DNA of 64,000 nt from Gnetum montanum (Eukaryota; Streptophyta; Gnetopsida; Gnetales; Gnetaceae), in NCBI GenBank assembly GCA_015680685.1, contig MNCI01004113.1, forward strand, positions 1,218,689 to 1,282,688. The letters are read 5' to 3'. The translations under genes and the position numbers were made by a program. Every line of letters begins with the position of its first letter. The first letter of the stretch is position 1. Shown piece after piece: positions 1 through 10,999 of this stretch. The notes below the pieces were generated by a model. That model was not told the DNA's origin and did not search any database. It worked only from the letters and a program-made list of their open reading frames with translations.

Positions 1-498
1 GCAAAAACTGCTAAATGTTACTTGTGCTACTATTGCCAACAGTAGTGATAGACCTCAGCAACATCGAAGACATTCCTTCTTAGAAATGACCCTAGTAAGG
101 GACAACATAATTCCAAGGCCACTGCATCCTCCAACTCCGCACAAGTCCAACACTGTGGTGCACCCTTATCTTCAAACCCAATGCCTCATGTTGCTTCATC
201 AGGGCCATCAATTAACACTCCAACAACCATACAGCCTAATGAACACAGTCATGGAAGGTAACATCCTGATCCTTGCATACCATCTAACGGTCTCAAATAT
301 CATAGTGGGTCAAATCTTTATCTAGGATCCACATCTTATAAATTTCTCCACTATGCTTACTATAACCAAGTGTGTGAAGCCCAATGGGGTAAGTATGACT
401 GGGTTCCAATATTTCCAACATGCAAGGATCCTTGTCTTTCATTTATTAATCCTTGCCATGCTCAACCATTTAATGATGAGGGATATCCCCCATTCTAA
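1..498 (+). pseudogene. Gag C-terminal fragment of element A
   Basis: Only the tail of a Gag polyprotein is visible. It starts with a frame reading NVTCATIANSSDRPQQHRR, shifts frame near 85-110 and has at least one stop. It ends with the segment DPCLSFINPCHAQPFNDE and a stop at 496-498. The match is the end of gag in element D (33130-33800, minus strand), which reads DPIYPLINPCHSQMFSHG before its stop. Elements B and C do not have this tail: their gag continues into protease. This is a broken copy and no function is expected. Confidence 0.65.
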
Positions 499-848
499 AT
501 AACAAGTAGGGTTAATAAATATTTTTCATTTTCTTTCATTTTACAATTTTTTTTTGTTTTCCAGTTTTTAATTTTTTAATTTCTCATTTTATCTTTTTTT
601 CTTGTTGTCTTTTTACATTTTTATAAGTAATCTCTTCTACGAATAAAACACTCATGTGGCTCATTGGTTGAGGTGTGTTCTATGTTATCGAGTCTCGAAT
701 GATTAATTATGTGGACAGTGGGCCCATTACACCCACTCATCCATTCTACAAATAAGAGGTTCTATTCGAGGGTACATTGATATTCTTGATATTCTTCAAA
801 CTTAAAATTAACTTTGTGTTCATTGTACCCAGAATGAAGAAGGATGGA

Positions 849-1311
849 NNNNNNNNNNNNNNNNNNNNNNNNNNNNNNNNNNNNNNNNNNNNNNNNNNNN
901 NNNNNNNNNNNNNNNNNNNNNNNNNNNNNNNNNNNNNNNNNNNNNNNNNNNNNNNNNNNNNNNNNNNNNNNNNNNNNNNNNNNNNNNNNNNNNNNNNNNN
1001 NNNNNNNNNNNNNNNNNNNNNNNNNNNNNNNNNNNNNNNNNNNNNNNNNNNNNNNNNNNNNNNNNNNNNNNNNNNNNNNNNNNNNNNNNNNNNNNNNNNN
1101 NNNNNNNNNNNNNNNNNNNNNNNNNNNNNNNNNNNNNNNNNNNNNNNNNNNNNNNNNNNNNNNNNNNNNNNNNNNNNNNNNNNNNNNNNNNNNNNNNNNN
1201 NNNNNNNNNNNNNNNNNNNNNNNNNNNNNNNNNNNNNNNNNNNNNNNNNNNNNNNNNNNNNNNNNNNNNNNNNNNNNNNNNNNNNNNNNNNNNNNNNNNN
1301 NNNNNNNNNNN
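849..1311. other. Assembly gap (463 Ns) inside the spacer of element A
   Basis: A run of N. The flanks (499-848 and 1312-2205) are AT-rich spacer without coding signal. Open frames that cross the Ns are artefacts. Confidence 0.99.
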
Positions 1312-2209
1312 GAGTGCCCACAAACACTTTTAAGTGTGATTACGCAAGGGCATTATAGGTTGGAACCTGCTTTGGGGAGGACCCACTTGCTTAATTTTTG
1401 TAATTTGCACTCATGACCCATCTTCCACACACCATTTATTACCCTTAGCATATTGCCAATGATTTTCTTTCCCTTATTACTATCCCTCCGATTCAACTTT
1501 CCTATGAACCATCACATAGCCTTTTTCTCCCATCCGAGGTTCTTACTAATAAATTCCACACCATCATAATTTTTGTGCCTTCAGAACTAGTTGAATTACC
1601 CTGGAACCCTTTAAAAATCATCCAGATGTCCTTAGTTTACATCGTTTAATTTCAAAGAAATATTAAAAATTCAGTACATTCTCTAACTGCCCTAACTTTG
1701 ATGAAAATATATATACGTGACCCCCCTATGCTAATCAACATCATTTGCAACTATTCACACAGGGGAATTTTTTCAAATTCTCCTCTACAACTTGCAATTT
1801 CATGTCCCTTGCTTTCATATCCATAACTCGCTCGTTGGTAATCTGATTTTCATTCTGTTTGAACCTACTTGAACCTAGAGTGTTGAACATAGTTTTGGGG
1901 GAGGGGCACATGCCGAATAGTGCATAAATTTTTTGAAATTCATCATCACCTGAAGGACATCTTTAAGGGTAATTAGTTGTAAAATTACGAATAAATGTGT
2001 CAAAAACAATTTCATCCCCTTAGCTATACTAGAAAATTAAATTTGGAAACCACCTAAGCAAAGAGGACTTAACATTATAATCTTTCGGGGACATGTTCTT
2101 CCAATAATTAACATCACACGAAAATAAAGTAAATCTATTAAGGCAAGCAGTAAGGTATAACCTAACTTTGGTAACAACCTTACTAACGATTGGCCATGTG
2201 TGATTATAG
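1312..2209 (+). other. Non-coding spacer of element A with TATA-like site
   Basis: No gene is visible. The stretch aligns in order with the spacer of element D. It contains the conserved hairpin block (1339-1395) and, at 1704-1716, a TATA-like ATATATA followed by GACCCCC. Element D has the same TATA-like sequence followed by GACCCC at 31676-31692 on its minus strand, upstream of its ORFX. The conservation suggests a promoter for ORFX, but this is inference. Confidence 0.5.
1339..1395 (+). ncRNA. Conserved 3'-spacer stem-loop, copy in element A
   Basis: The arms ATTACGCAAG (1339-1348) and CTTGCTTAAT (1386-1395) pair at 9 of 10 positions and enclose a 37-base loop. The loop holds a small inner hairpin, AGGTT/AACCT (1357-1361 with 1364-1368), followed by the motif TTTGGGGAGGACC (1371-1383). 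The same block occurs in B, C, D and E. In D the loop is also 37 bases, and its arms differ in sequence but are fully complementary. It is non-coding: the lengths between copies vary by non-multiples of three. Its role (packaging, RNA export, translation of ORFX) is unknown. Confidence 0.6.
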
Positions 2210-2884
2210 ATGGCCCCGAAACGTGAACAACAAGACGGTCCTACTCAAGGTGTGATCAAATGACCTAGGAGAGGTAAAGGACAAGTTCCTGTCGAACAAC
2301 ATGCAAAGCAGGAGGAACAATCATTTAGTATCAACCAGGAAGACCTTGCTACTATACAATCAAGGCAAGTAGAAGGACGAGCTACTGTAGCGTCTGAATA
2401 GGGACGATATCTCACATTCCCCTAGGATTGTGTTCAGACCATCCATGAAAGGTCCATATTCACTGTAGTGATCATGGAATTAAACTTTGGACCTTTCATA
2501 GAATTTGCTTTGGAGGCTGTTAGGGATCACCTCAAAGGATCCCCATTATGGCCTACCCTCTCTGAAAGCGGTGTTTGGTACTTAAGGGAAACGTACCAAT
2601 TTTGGCACAATAAAGAAGAAGGCACCACAGTTAACAATTATGGTGTGATTATTGATTTCTTTGTTCAATCCATTTTAGAAGTATTAAACCTTCCGAATAC
2701 AGGGCCAAAGGTTACTCAGAACCAATTGGACACTTTCAAAACTGAACAACTTAATAAACTATTGATAGAGAATAAAAGGGTGGCAGAAGAAAAAGAGAAG
2801 GCTGACTGGGATGCCTCTATGGCACAAGTGCAAACTTACACGCATGCCAAGGCACTCAAGGCCTTACAAGAGGAGAAAATCTAG
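2210..2884 (+). pseudogene. ORFX (element A copy), possible plant-transposon-protein-like ORF
   Basis: From the ATG at 2210 one frame runs to a TAG-type end at 2882-2884. It is broken by three internal stops (near 2264, 2399 and 2426), with no frameshift. The product would begin with a basic, Gln-rich stretch (MAPKREQQDG). A block around WYLRETYQFWHNKEEGTT follows, then VIIDFFVQSILEVLNLPNTG, and it ends in a charged helix rich in Lys and Glu. The WYL..TYQFWH block also occurs in ORFX of element D (31506-31549, -). The layout '(R)E-Y-x-F...G..V.dF....I..vL.LP' resembles the 'putative plant transposon protein' domain (PF20167), which is found in plant Gypsy elements; that is from memory and needs a profile search. 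The middle part present in D is missing here. Confidence 0.55.
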
Positions 2885-3129
2885 GCCATACTTCAACACC
2901 ATCAAATCCCAAGCCCTAGAGCACAAGACAAGGGAAAGACACCCATGGAGGAGCCACCGCCACCAGGAACTACATGAGTTCCACCAATTTTGTAGCTGTA
3001 GAATTTTCTTTGTGTTGTGTCTCAATTTTGTTTTTATTCCACACTACGGAATAAATCCATTTTCACCATCCAATAATCCCATACCTATCCACTATGTAAT
3101 CACTGTAACTCGAGGATGAGTTTTCATTC

Positions 3130-3142
3130 AGTTGTGGGGGTA
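3130..3142 (+). promoter_or_regulatory. Polypurine tract of element A
   Basis: The sequence GTTGTGGGGGTA lies immediately before the LTR start TGATGAG. It is the expected plus-strand primer of a Gypsy element and matches the tracts of B, C, D and E. Confidence 0.75.
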
Positions 3143-3936
3143 TGATGAGTCGTCATTTAGGCAACCGTGATATCACGTACACGATATCGTAGCCTGTCTC
3201 CTCATCTATAAATAAGAGGTATGCAGTTTTGATAGGCATAAGTCAGTTTTAGAGTTAGTTTTGATTTTAGTTTTCATTTTTCTCTCAACCCTTTTCCTCC
3301 CAGTGTATGCCCGTAGTGTGGTGATTGTAATTGTATGGCATCCTTATTCAAGTGTGACATACTTGGACACGCACATGATCGTAAATAAAGATCGAGATTA
3401 CTTCATCATTTCAGCATTCACTTAGCTTAATCATTTAATTAATTATTATTTACTGATTTCTTAGTTAATATCTTCTCACTCTAAACTCCTATTAAAACAT
3501 GGAATGAGTACGACTTGATTACGAGCATTTAAGTGTGACTACTTGGTAACCTAGTAGCGTACCTAGGATTTGCGCTTGGTAATCCCAATGGTAGTTGTGC
3601 ATGAAGTCCAAGATGTGTACGAATGATTGAGGAATGGATGCTCATCGCACTTAGGCTAGTTTAGATTCTCTCTCACCCTTTCTCTCTTAGCTTAGCCAAT
3701 ATTACTTTCCATTGTCCTCAGGAGTAGCATTAGGTTAGAAACCACATCATACAACTCACTCTGGACTAAACCATATGTGACAAAGCTAATACTAGTCTAG
3801 GTGGGAAGACAACAAACTACGACCTAAGGATAACTATCTAGATACCACAACTAGTTTGTCTGCGAAGTTCGAACGGATCGTGCATGAAATGCTCGTATTC
3901 GTATGGTTGAGTGTGGGGGTACCTCGCCACTTATCA
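3143..3936 (+). repeat. LTR of element A (3' LTR)
   Basis: This LTR is about 794 bases long, begins TGATGAGTCG and ends CCACTTATCA. U3 carries two GATATC-centred near-palindromes (about 3166-3190). The TATA box TATAAATAAG lies at 3206-3215 and a poly(A)-type AATAAAGAT at about 3383. Downstream, arms at 3514-3521 and 3624-3631 can pair over 8 positions, three of them G-U. The end GGGGTACCTCGCCACT is shared with the other LTRs. Confidence 0.85.
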
Positions 3937-5268
3937 CAAGCTAAAAATAAAGTAGAACATAGTGCATGGAATGGCTAATAGAAGCAAAAATAAATATAAT
4001 ATGGAAGAAGTAAAGTAAACACAATGCAATATAATAACTTTATGCAGAATGAGATCTGTAAGGAGAAAAAAGCATATGTGCCTAAAAATAAGAACATATA
4101 AAAGGATAAGAAACAAATCTAGAAAATTTAAAAATGAATCCTATTCCTAAATCAGAACTAGAGTAGGATGAGATCTATTGCAAATTAGTACAAACTATAA
4201 AAGAAGACTAAAATTTAAGAAAATAGAAAGAATAGAATGTCCAAGGAAGAGTTGGAAAAATATAATAGGAATCCTTTAAGATGCAATCATAGGGTTAGGA
4301 GTGACTGATGAGGAGCTATCTTACCCTAATTCTCTTGTTGATGAGTGTACCTAAAGAGGATCTTAAGCAAATAAGAATTATTATATATGGAAAACTAGCA
4401 AAGTGTAGTGAAAAGATTAAATTAGATCTATGTATAGATTCAAATCCAATGAAATTTACCATGTTTTAAGAGGATGACATGATGGGAATACAAAGTTCCA
4501 ACAGGATGAGCAAAGGAAATTAAAAAAAAACTCTGGTGGAGTGAAAAGAACTTACAAATTCTAATGTTCAAGGAAGTAATTACATAACTACTATTACAAG
4601 TTAGCCTTCTCTTCATTTAGAGATTTAGTAAGTAACTTTATCTTTAGTAGTAATTGCTAATTGATTAGTAATAATACCCAACTAGTTTCCAACCATTTTC
4701 CATTTAGGGGTATCATAGGCTAAAAATGCCTATTGGATCATGAAGAAAAAATGCATTAGGACCCATAGAATCTTTTAGAAGGTTATGGATAAGATGAATA
4801 ATGTGCATAGATGTAGTAGATGTTAAAAGTATAGCTAATGTGAGAAGTGACATCAGACATTAAAAGCAAGATTGACACTAGACATCAAAGAGAAAAAATA
4901 ACAGTGTATGTTAAACACATAAACTATTGAAAAATATCAATAGTCTCAACTACATTATTTTGATGTAAAATAATAGTAATTGACATAGGGCTACCTAAGG
5001 TGGTGCGAGAAGCCTAACTGGAATGCTTTGGAAGAGCCATGTTATAACCTGCTATAAGAAATCTTTGCAACTGCTACACATGATTTGAAGATGATTGGTA
5101 AGAAGACTTCCTTTTCTATGAATTTATAGAGAAGATCTGAAAACCCTAGCAATAGTTGAAGGTGAAGCTAACTAGAAAAAAGTGCAGTTACAACTTACGT
5201 TAATAGGTAATTAATTATTAATTAATTGTTATGTAAAGATCCCTTTTCTTGATTTAACAATTGATAGG
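3937..5268. other. Flank between elements A and B, no recognisable gene
   Basis: AT-rich sequence without a protein or repeat I can name. Only short open frames occur. It is the target DNA into which element B was inserted at 5269-5273. Confidence 0.5.
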
Positions 5269-5273
5269 GTTAG
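5269..5273. repeat. Target-site duplication GTTAG (left)
   Basis: GTTAG directly before the LTR start. It is repeated at 14900-14904 directly after the 3' LTR. Confidence 0.85.
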
Positions 5274-6094
5274 TGATGAACCGCGATATCGGGACCACGA
5301 TATCGTGTCCACGATATCGGATCCAACCATGTGATGTTGGATACCCGATATCAGGGCCTGTCTCCTTGCCTATAAATAAGAGGCGGTGCCCTTGGTTTTC
5401 ACATTAGATAGTTAGTCCCTTAGACAAACTCTTTCCATTTTTTCCCTCCAGAGTTAGAATTATTTCTGCTTGCCCATAGAAGGAGTCATAGAGTAAACGG
5501 ATCTTTATTCGAGCATTGTGTACTTGAGCACACTTTGTGTATGGAAATAAAGATGAACTTTATGATAAACCTTGTAGCATTCAGAATAGATTAATTAGCA
5601 TTGATTATTATTTAATGATTTCCTAGTTGATTAATGATTTCTCTCACTCTACAACTCTCTTAGTTAAATACACTCGGTATGACTACTTCGAGCATGTGTG
5701 TAGTGCTTGGTATCCTAGTAACAATTAGAGTTTGGTAATCCTAGTAGCGTTGCACTATTTTAGGATGTGTACAGCAAGTGGGAATGGATACTGGTGTTAG
5801 GAGTAATTAGAACTTAGTTAATGAGTAGTTAAATTAGATTAGTTACTTAGTTATCTCTCTCCCCCTCCTTACTAGTGCAGGATATAAAACACATAAAAGC
5901 CATAAAACTCATATACCTCAAGCTTACTAACCATACAATTGTGACATACAAGTAAGTTTGGAAAGGCAATGATTAATCAAACCGTTATTGTTCCATGAAG
6001 GTGCATAGGCACTTAGTCCTTGGAATTCGATCGAATTGTGCGTGAAATGCTCGTATTCGTATGGTTGAGCATAGGGGTACCTCGCTGCTCATCA
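5274..6094 (+). repeat. 5' LTR of element B
   Basis: 821 bases from TGATGAACCG to CGCTGCTCATCA. U3 has four GATATC/ATATCGG units between 5284 and 5352, the TATA box TATAAATAAG is at 5371-5380, and AATAAA is at 5546-5551. The 3' LTR lacks one palindrome unit and differs at many positions, so the insertion is not recent. Confidence 0.9.
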
Positions 6095-6095
6095 T

Positions 6096-6113
6096 TGGCG
6101 TTGTTGCTGGGGA
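6096..6113 (+). promoter_or_regulatory. Primer-binding site (tRNA-Asp)
   Basis: TGGCGTTGTTGCTGGGGA starts two bases after the LTR. It differs from the complement of the plant tRNA-Asp(GTC) 3' end, TGGCGCCGTTGCCGGGGA, at three positions, all C-to-T, as expected from cytosine deamination. Confidence 0.85.
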
Positions 6114-6226
6114 CTTAGTTGTTTGTGCACTAAGTAGAACTTAGGAAATCATTCACATCATTGGAACAAACCCTTAGGGTTGGTTAAGGAAAAGATAATA
6201 GTACATTACACATTGAACAAGACGAG

Positions 6227-8830
6227 ATGTCTTCTTCTTCACACAAAAGCACTTCACCGCCTAGGATTAACAAAAGAAGTAATTGGTGGCAGGATACACA
6301 TGATGTTGATTTGCTAATCCCTCAACAGTTTCATGTGGTATATATTCATCCTAATGAATATGTACCCAACTTCATCTTTATTCTCCATCAAGATGAATAG
6401 TTGCATTGGTGTGACTTGGAAGGTAACATACTATTATCTCCCGATTGTTTAGTCCCAAGCATGCTTCTTCATGATCTCACATAAATAGGCATGTAACACT
6501 TACACACATAATACATTGAGCATGACTATGATTTGAGAGACTATCATCCCATAGAGGTGCAACGTCAAAGGGATTTGCAATAGGAGAGACACCATAAGTC
6601 TTTGAAGGGGAAATGGTCCAAGGATGCCCCCCACATTTTAAGTGAAATTGAGGTGATGAATTTGCCTTAGGTAGTCACCCATATAATGATGTTCCTTCCA
6701 TTAACTTTGGCCAAGGGGTTGTGTATCAGAACCTTCATTCTACTATTCATAACCCAGGTTCTGATACCAATGGACACAAAGTGTCCAAAAAAGGAACAAG
6801 GACACATGACAAAGGTGGGAATTCTGATTGCAATTGTGATCAAGGTAAAGACCACCAAAGAGAAGGTAGTAGACATCGTCATGGTGGTGGTTCTCCTTCT
6901 TCTTTACCTTCATCATCTCCTCCACCCTCTCCTTCAGTGTTTAGACACAGCCATAGATAAAGAGATCATGAGGATAAGGGCAAGCAAAGTGGAAGTCACA
7001 GACGAAACAACCAAGATAGAGGACAAGGGCACTCTAGGGAATCACAACATAGAAGAAGGGAGAGTAGGGAATAGTGTAGACATCATAGATGCTACAAATG
7101 AGACAATCATGATGAACCCCTATGCACTACTTGAAGCATGCTATACATAACTAAGGCTATGAGAGTTCCAACAAGGAACCAAAGAGATAGTAGGATCAAG
7201 AGGTTAGATATGAATAACATACCACAATTTTAAGGGGGATATAATGCTGATCCTCAAAATCACTTACAATCATTTCATGATGTGTGTGCCTTGCAAAACA
7301 TAGAAAACGAGTGGCAAAAACTTAAGTTGTTCCCACAGACACTAGTAAAAGAAGCTAAAAGCTGGTACCAATCCTTAGAACTGGGATCCATTCGTAGGTG
7401 GAGTACTATGTTAGAATTGTTCAACGATAAGTATCAAACATACTCCTAGGTGTCTAACCTACAAAAGAAAATTCAAGGATGGAAACAAGGAAGTCATGAA
7501 CCCTTGGATGCTACCATTGGTCACTATTATGCACTATTACATCATTGTCCTGGGCATGGTTATTCGCAGCGGGATCAGCTACACCATCTCGTAGATGGGC
7601 TTAGGCATGAAATGAGAAGAACCCTTGGGACTTATGCCCAAGGAAGACTATCCTAGCTTAGGTTCCATGAAATTCACAGACTATTGGAGTAAGTTGCTAA
7701 GGAAGAAGGTGAGCTACAAAAGAGAGAGAGTGTGGAAGAATATATCCGAGATCCTTCCCTCTGGAAGAAGGGAGTAAGATTTTGTGAGGATGAGGAAGAG
7801 TCACCACTCAAAGAGATGGTGAATAGGAAAACCTTGCCTATCCAAAAGTTAACATCAGAAGTATCGGCAAAGGTAGACCAAATGTGTGACTCCTTGGATA
7901 GTAGGTTTCAAACTATTCTCAAAGTAGTAGAGGAGTCTAGAGAGCAAGGTAGTGATTATGAAAAAAGAAAAAAGAGAGAAGCAGAAAATGCATGTAACAA
8001 GGGTAAGGGCAAAGTTTCTATTATTGAAGAGGTTGTGGACTCAAATATAGACGATGATAGTGGATGCAAGATATGTCAATACGACCATCCTAAGAGATGT
8101 TGCCTTGTGATCTCACATCTATAGGAGTCTGGGGTGTATGCACTTAATCCATGATTAAACAAATGACAAACATCCTAACAGTTACCTTATCCCCAAGGTA
8201 ACCCAAGGTAGTTTCATCAACATTTAACATATTATCCAAGTGGAACTCCAGCACAACTGATTGAGCAACATCAACAGTGGCAGCACCCACAATCATGGGT
8301 AATGCCACCACCAAGGTAACAATATCCTTACCGGCAATGTGACCCATATGGATACTACGTGCAACATCCAATATTCCCACGTGACTTTGTTGGTCACGTT
8401 ACTCCTCAACATCACTACCAAACTCATGAATACTATAGGACTCCCTCTCCTAGGGGCGATATTCCACAAGTGTACCATCCTTCAAATTCGACTACATCTC
8501 TCCCATCAATAACTCCATTACCACCTACTCCCGCAATGCAAAGTGAACTCCCTACTCAGCCACAACAATGCAATGCCAAAAGGGCTGTTAATCCTCAACC
8601 TACTATTGGTTCTGACAACCATATGAAGAAAATAACTTTCTTTAGAACCAACAGTCCAACCAAGCCTTTGCAACCCCAAGCAGCTGAGTCTTTGGACACC
8701 TTCATATCAACTAAAGCTTTAGATCCCCCTTCACACCTAACACCGCATTCAACGCATACGGTCATGTTAACACATGCTATTACCGATTGAATCAAAGCTA
8801 TCCACCTTCCTAGGAAATTCTCTAATCTTG
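6227..8830 (+). pseudogene. gag of element B
   Basis: Structural polyprotein of the virus-like particle. It starts MSSSSHKSTSPPR at 6227 and shifts frame before about 6720. The main frame then runs with several stops, for example near 7449, 7656 and 8124. A Ser/His-rich, Arg-rich linker (6780-7100) precedes the capsid-like block WQKLKLFPQTL ... WYQSLELGSIRRWSTML (about 7310-7660), which resembles the Retrotrans_gag family. A short coiled-coil-like region follows. At 8065-8103 is a zinc knuckle spaced C-X2-C-X3-H-X4-C (CKICQYDHPKRCC), one residue shorter than the classical knuckle. A Pro/Gln-rich tail leads in the same frame into protease. Confidence 0.8.
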
Positions 8831-9257
8831 GGAGTCCCCTAATATATCTACAAACCGCTGGGAATGAGCCATGCAAAGCTCTTTTGGATTCAGGTTCCGG
8901 TGTCAATCTAATATCCCAAGAAATGTACAAGGCCTGGAGCATGCCTCCATTAAAAAAGAGTAACATTATTTAGAGTTGGCTGACCAATCCATCACTGTTC
9001 CCTTGGGATTAGTGGAGGACATTGTTACCACTATTTGTGAATGGTCATATCCAGTTGACTTCCTAGTGATTCAAGTGAACAAAAGTAAGAGGGATTTCCG
9101 AATCATAATGGGAAGGGCATGGCTAAGCACTATCGATGCATGCCTAGGAATCTGGGATCTTTCCCTAGAAATATCTAAGGAAAATACTTTTGGAAAGATT
9201 GAGAAGAAGAAAGTTCCATGCATCGCATACAGTGACACAAGGTGTAATTGCGTATAA
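8831..9257 (+). pseudogene. Retropepsin-like protease of element B
   Basis: Follows gag in the same frame. The active-site block is LLDSGSGVNLIS (codons from 8881), a D-S-G aspartic protease triad. A frameshift near 8965-8976 then moves to the frame beginning DQSITVPLGLVEDIV and continuing through IIMGRAWLSTIDA to a stop at 9255-9257. Element E has the same block at 62632-63090 (-), but with D-S-S instead of D-S-G. The stretch 9258-9517, before RT, has no clear coding content. Confidence 0.8.
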
Positions 9258-9517
9258 AGATCATGGGTTGTGTAAAGTTTAACATTGCCTGCATGTAATC
9301 AGTGTGTACAAGTGATCAATATACAAAGGTGCCTGTATGTAGCAGCCACATGACAAGAAGACACCCAGTGGCTGACAGCTGATCAAGAAAGCAGCTCACT
9401 TATATGCATAGAACTAACTATGGGCTTAACTTGTGCTTACATAGATAGCATAGATGCATTAGAGCAAGTCCACTGCCAACTTTCAAATTCTAACCTTGAA
9501 AACATCAACTAGGGAAG

Positions 9518-10560
9518 TTGGAAATTCCTAAGAAATTTAAACAAGAGCCCCTAGAGCTAAAACCATTGCCCACTAGTATGGAGTACATGTTCCTTAAGAA
9601 TGGAAAATCGGTAATCATCAATGCCAAACTTGCTCCACAACAAAAAGAGAGTCTGCTAAAGGTAATAAACAAGTGGTCAAAATCCTTCACCTGGTTATAT
9701 ACAGAATTAACTAGAATAGATCCTAGGATATGCCAACATAGGATTTACATTGACTCCTCCATGAAGCCTCGAAAAAAACCACAGAGGTGATTGAACCCAA
9801 AGTTCAAGCAAATAGTAAAAGAAGAAATTGAACAGCTTCTAAAGGCTGGGTTCATATACCCCATTACTGATAGCGAATGGTTTAGCCCCTTAGTAATTGT
9901 GCCTAAAAAGGGAGGTAAATGGAGGGTGTGCATATATTTTAGGCTACTAAACATGACAACATTCAAGGATCACTTTCCGTTGCCATTTGTCGACCAAGTC
10001 TTAGACACAATCACAGGGCATAGTTATTATAGTTTTCTGGATGGATATAGTGGATACAACCAAATAAAAATAGCACCAAAAGACCAAGCCAAAACTATGT
10101 TCACCAGTCCTTGGGGAACATTTTCATATAAACAAATGCCATTTGGCTTGTGCAATGCCCCTGCAACGTTTCAACGCTTAGTTCTAAGCATATTCCAGTA
10201 GCAGATAGAAAATGGTGTGGAAGTCTTTATGGATGACTTCTCCACTTATGGAGCAAACTTTGATCAAGCCTTGGACCGAATAGAGCAAGTGCTAAAAAGA
10301 TGTGTAGAAACTAATTTGAGGCTCAATTGGCAAAAGAGCCATTTGATGGTCCAAGAAGGCATAGTACTTGGACATAAAATCTCACATACAGGGATAGAGG
10401 TAGACCCTGAGAAAATCAAAGTCATCTAAGGAATTACTCATCAACCAGAAACTATCAAAGACATTCGATCATTCCTTGGACACACTGGCTACTATAGGAG
10501 ATTCATAAAGAACTTTTCAAAGATTTCCAAACCATTGGTAGAGCTAACAAATAAGGATGT
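9518..10560 (+). pseudogene. Reverse transcriptase of element B (Athila-like)
   Basis: RNA-directed DNA polymerase. One frame runs from 9518 and is broken by in-frame stops at about 9788 (probably an old CGA), 10199 and 10427. Motifs in order: PLVIVPKKGGKWRVC, KDHFPLPFVDQVLD, HSYYSFLDGYSGYNQI, MPFGLCNAPATFQR, the catalytic box EVFMDDFSTYG (about 10219-10252) and EGIVLGHKISHTGIEVDPEK. FRSFLGHTGYYRRFIKNFSKI-like connection sequence follows in the same frame. The box is FMDD rather than the commoner YVDD, which is usual for Athila. The aspartates are kept, but the stops prevent full translation. Confidence 0.88.
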
Positions 10561-10930
10561 ACCTTTGAGTGGACTAGGGAATGCGAACTAACTTTCCAAA
10601 CTCTGAAATAGAAGTTGGTAGAAACACCCATTCTACAAGCTCCTGACTGGTCCAAGCCATTCCATGTCATGACTGAAATGTCCAACTATGCCTTAGGAGC
10701 TATACTTACACAGTTAGATGACCAGAAACATCCTTGCTACATCCATTATGCAAGTAAGAGTATCGTTGGTGCATAACTTAACTACACTACTACAGAAAAA
10801 GTTGTCGATCATTTATCTCGGTTGCACTGGGACAGTAAAGAGGATGAGTATCCAATTTTCAATCATTTCCCTGATGAATTCCTCTTTGTTGATGTAGTGA
10901 ATAACCAATCACCCACGGAAACAAACTAGT
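10561..10930 (+). pseudogene. RNase H remnant of element B, core deleted
   Basis: The start of the domain (ALGAILTQ, YASKSI, LNYTTTEK) is visible with frameshifts. At about 10800 it jumps directly to VVDHLSRLHWDSKEDEYP, which belongs after the domain. Element E keeps the intervening part (about 66 codons, ELMAVVFALEKFRHY onward). B has therefore lost roughly 200 bases containing the catalytic centre. Confidence 0.75.
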
Positions 10931-10999
10931 GCAGTAGCATTCTTACCTATCTCCTTACCCAACAAACACCACATGAGCTAAACCTTAAGAAAAAACAAT

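Larger units (their letters stand above)
1..3936 (+). mobile_element. Element A: 3' part of a pol-less Athila-like LTR retrotransposon
   Basis: This is the right-hand part of a Gypsy-type element whose 5' LTR lies outside the window. In order it holds the end of gag (1-498), a non-coding spacer broken by an N gap, a degenerate second ORF (ORFX, 2210-2884), a polypurine tract and an LTR (3143-3936). The same order is seen in complete element D on the opposite strand, where no protease, RT, RNase H or integrase lies between gag and ORFX. I infer that A is a second, independent member of that pol-less subfamily. The base after the LTR begins CAAGC, which would be the right-hand target duplication, but the left copy is not visible. 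Confidence 0.75.

Noticed and set aside
746-1416. Long open frames on both strands over the N gap at 849-1311
   Set aside because: They are open only because Ns are not stops; the same holds for frames across 38465-39264 and 52037-52386.
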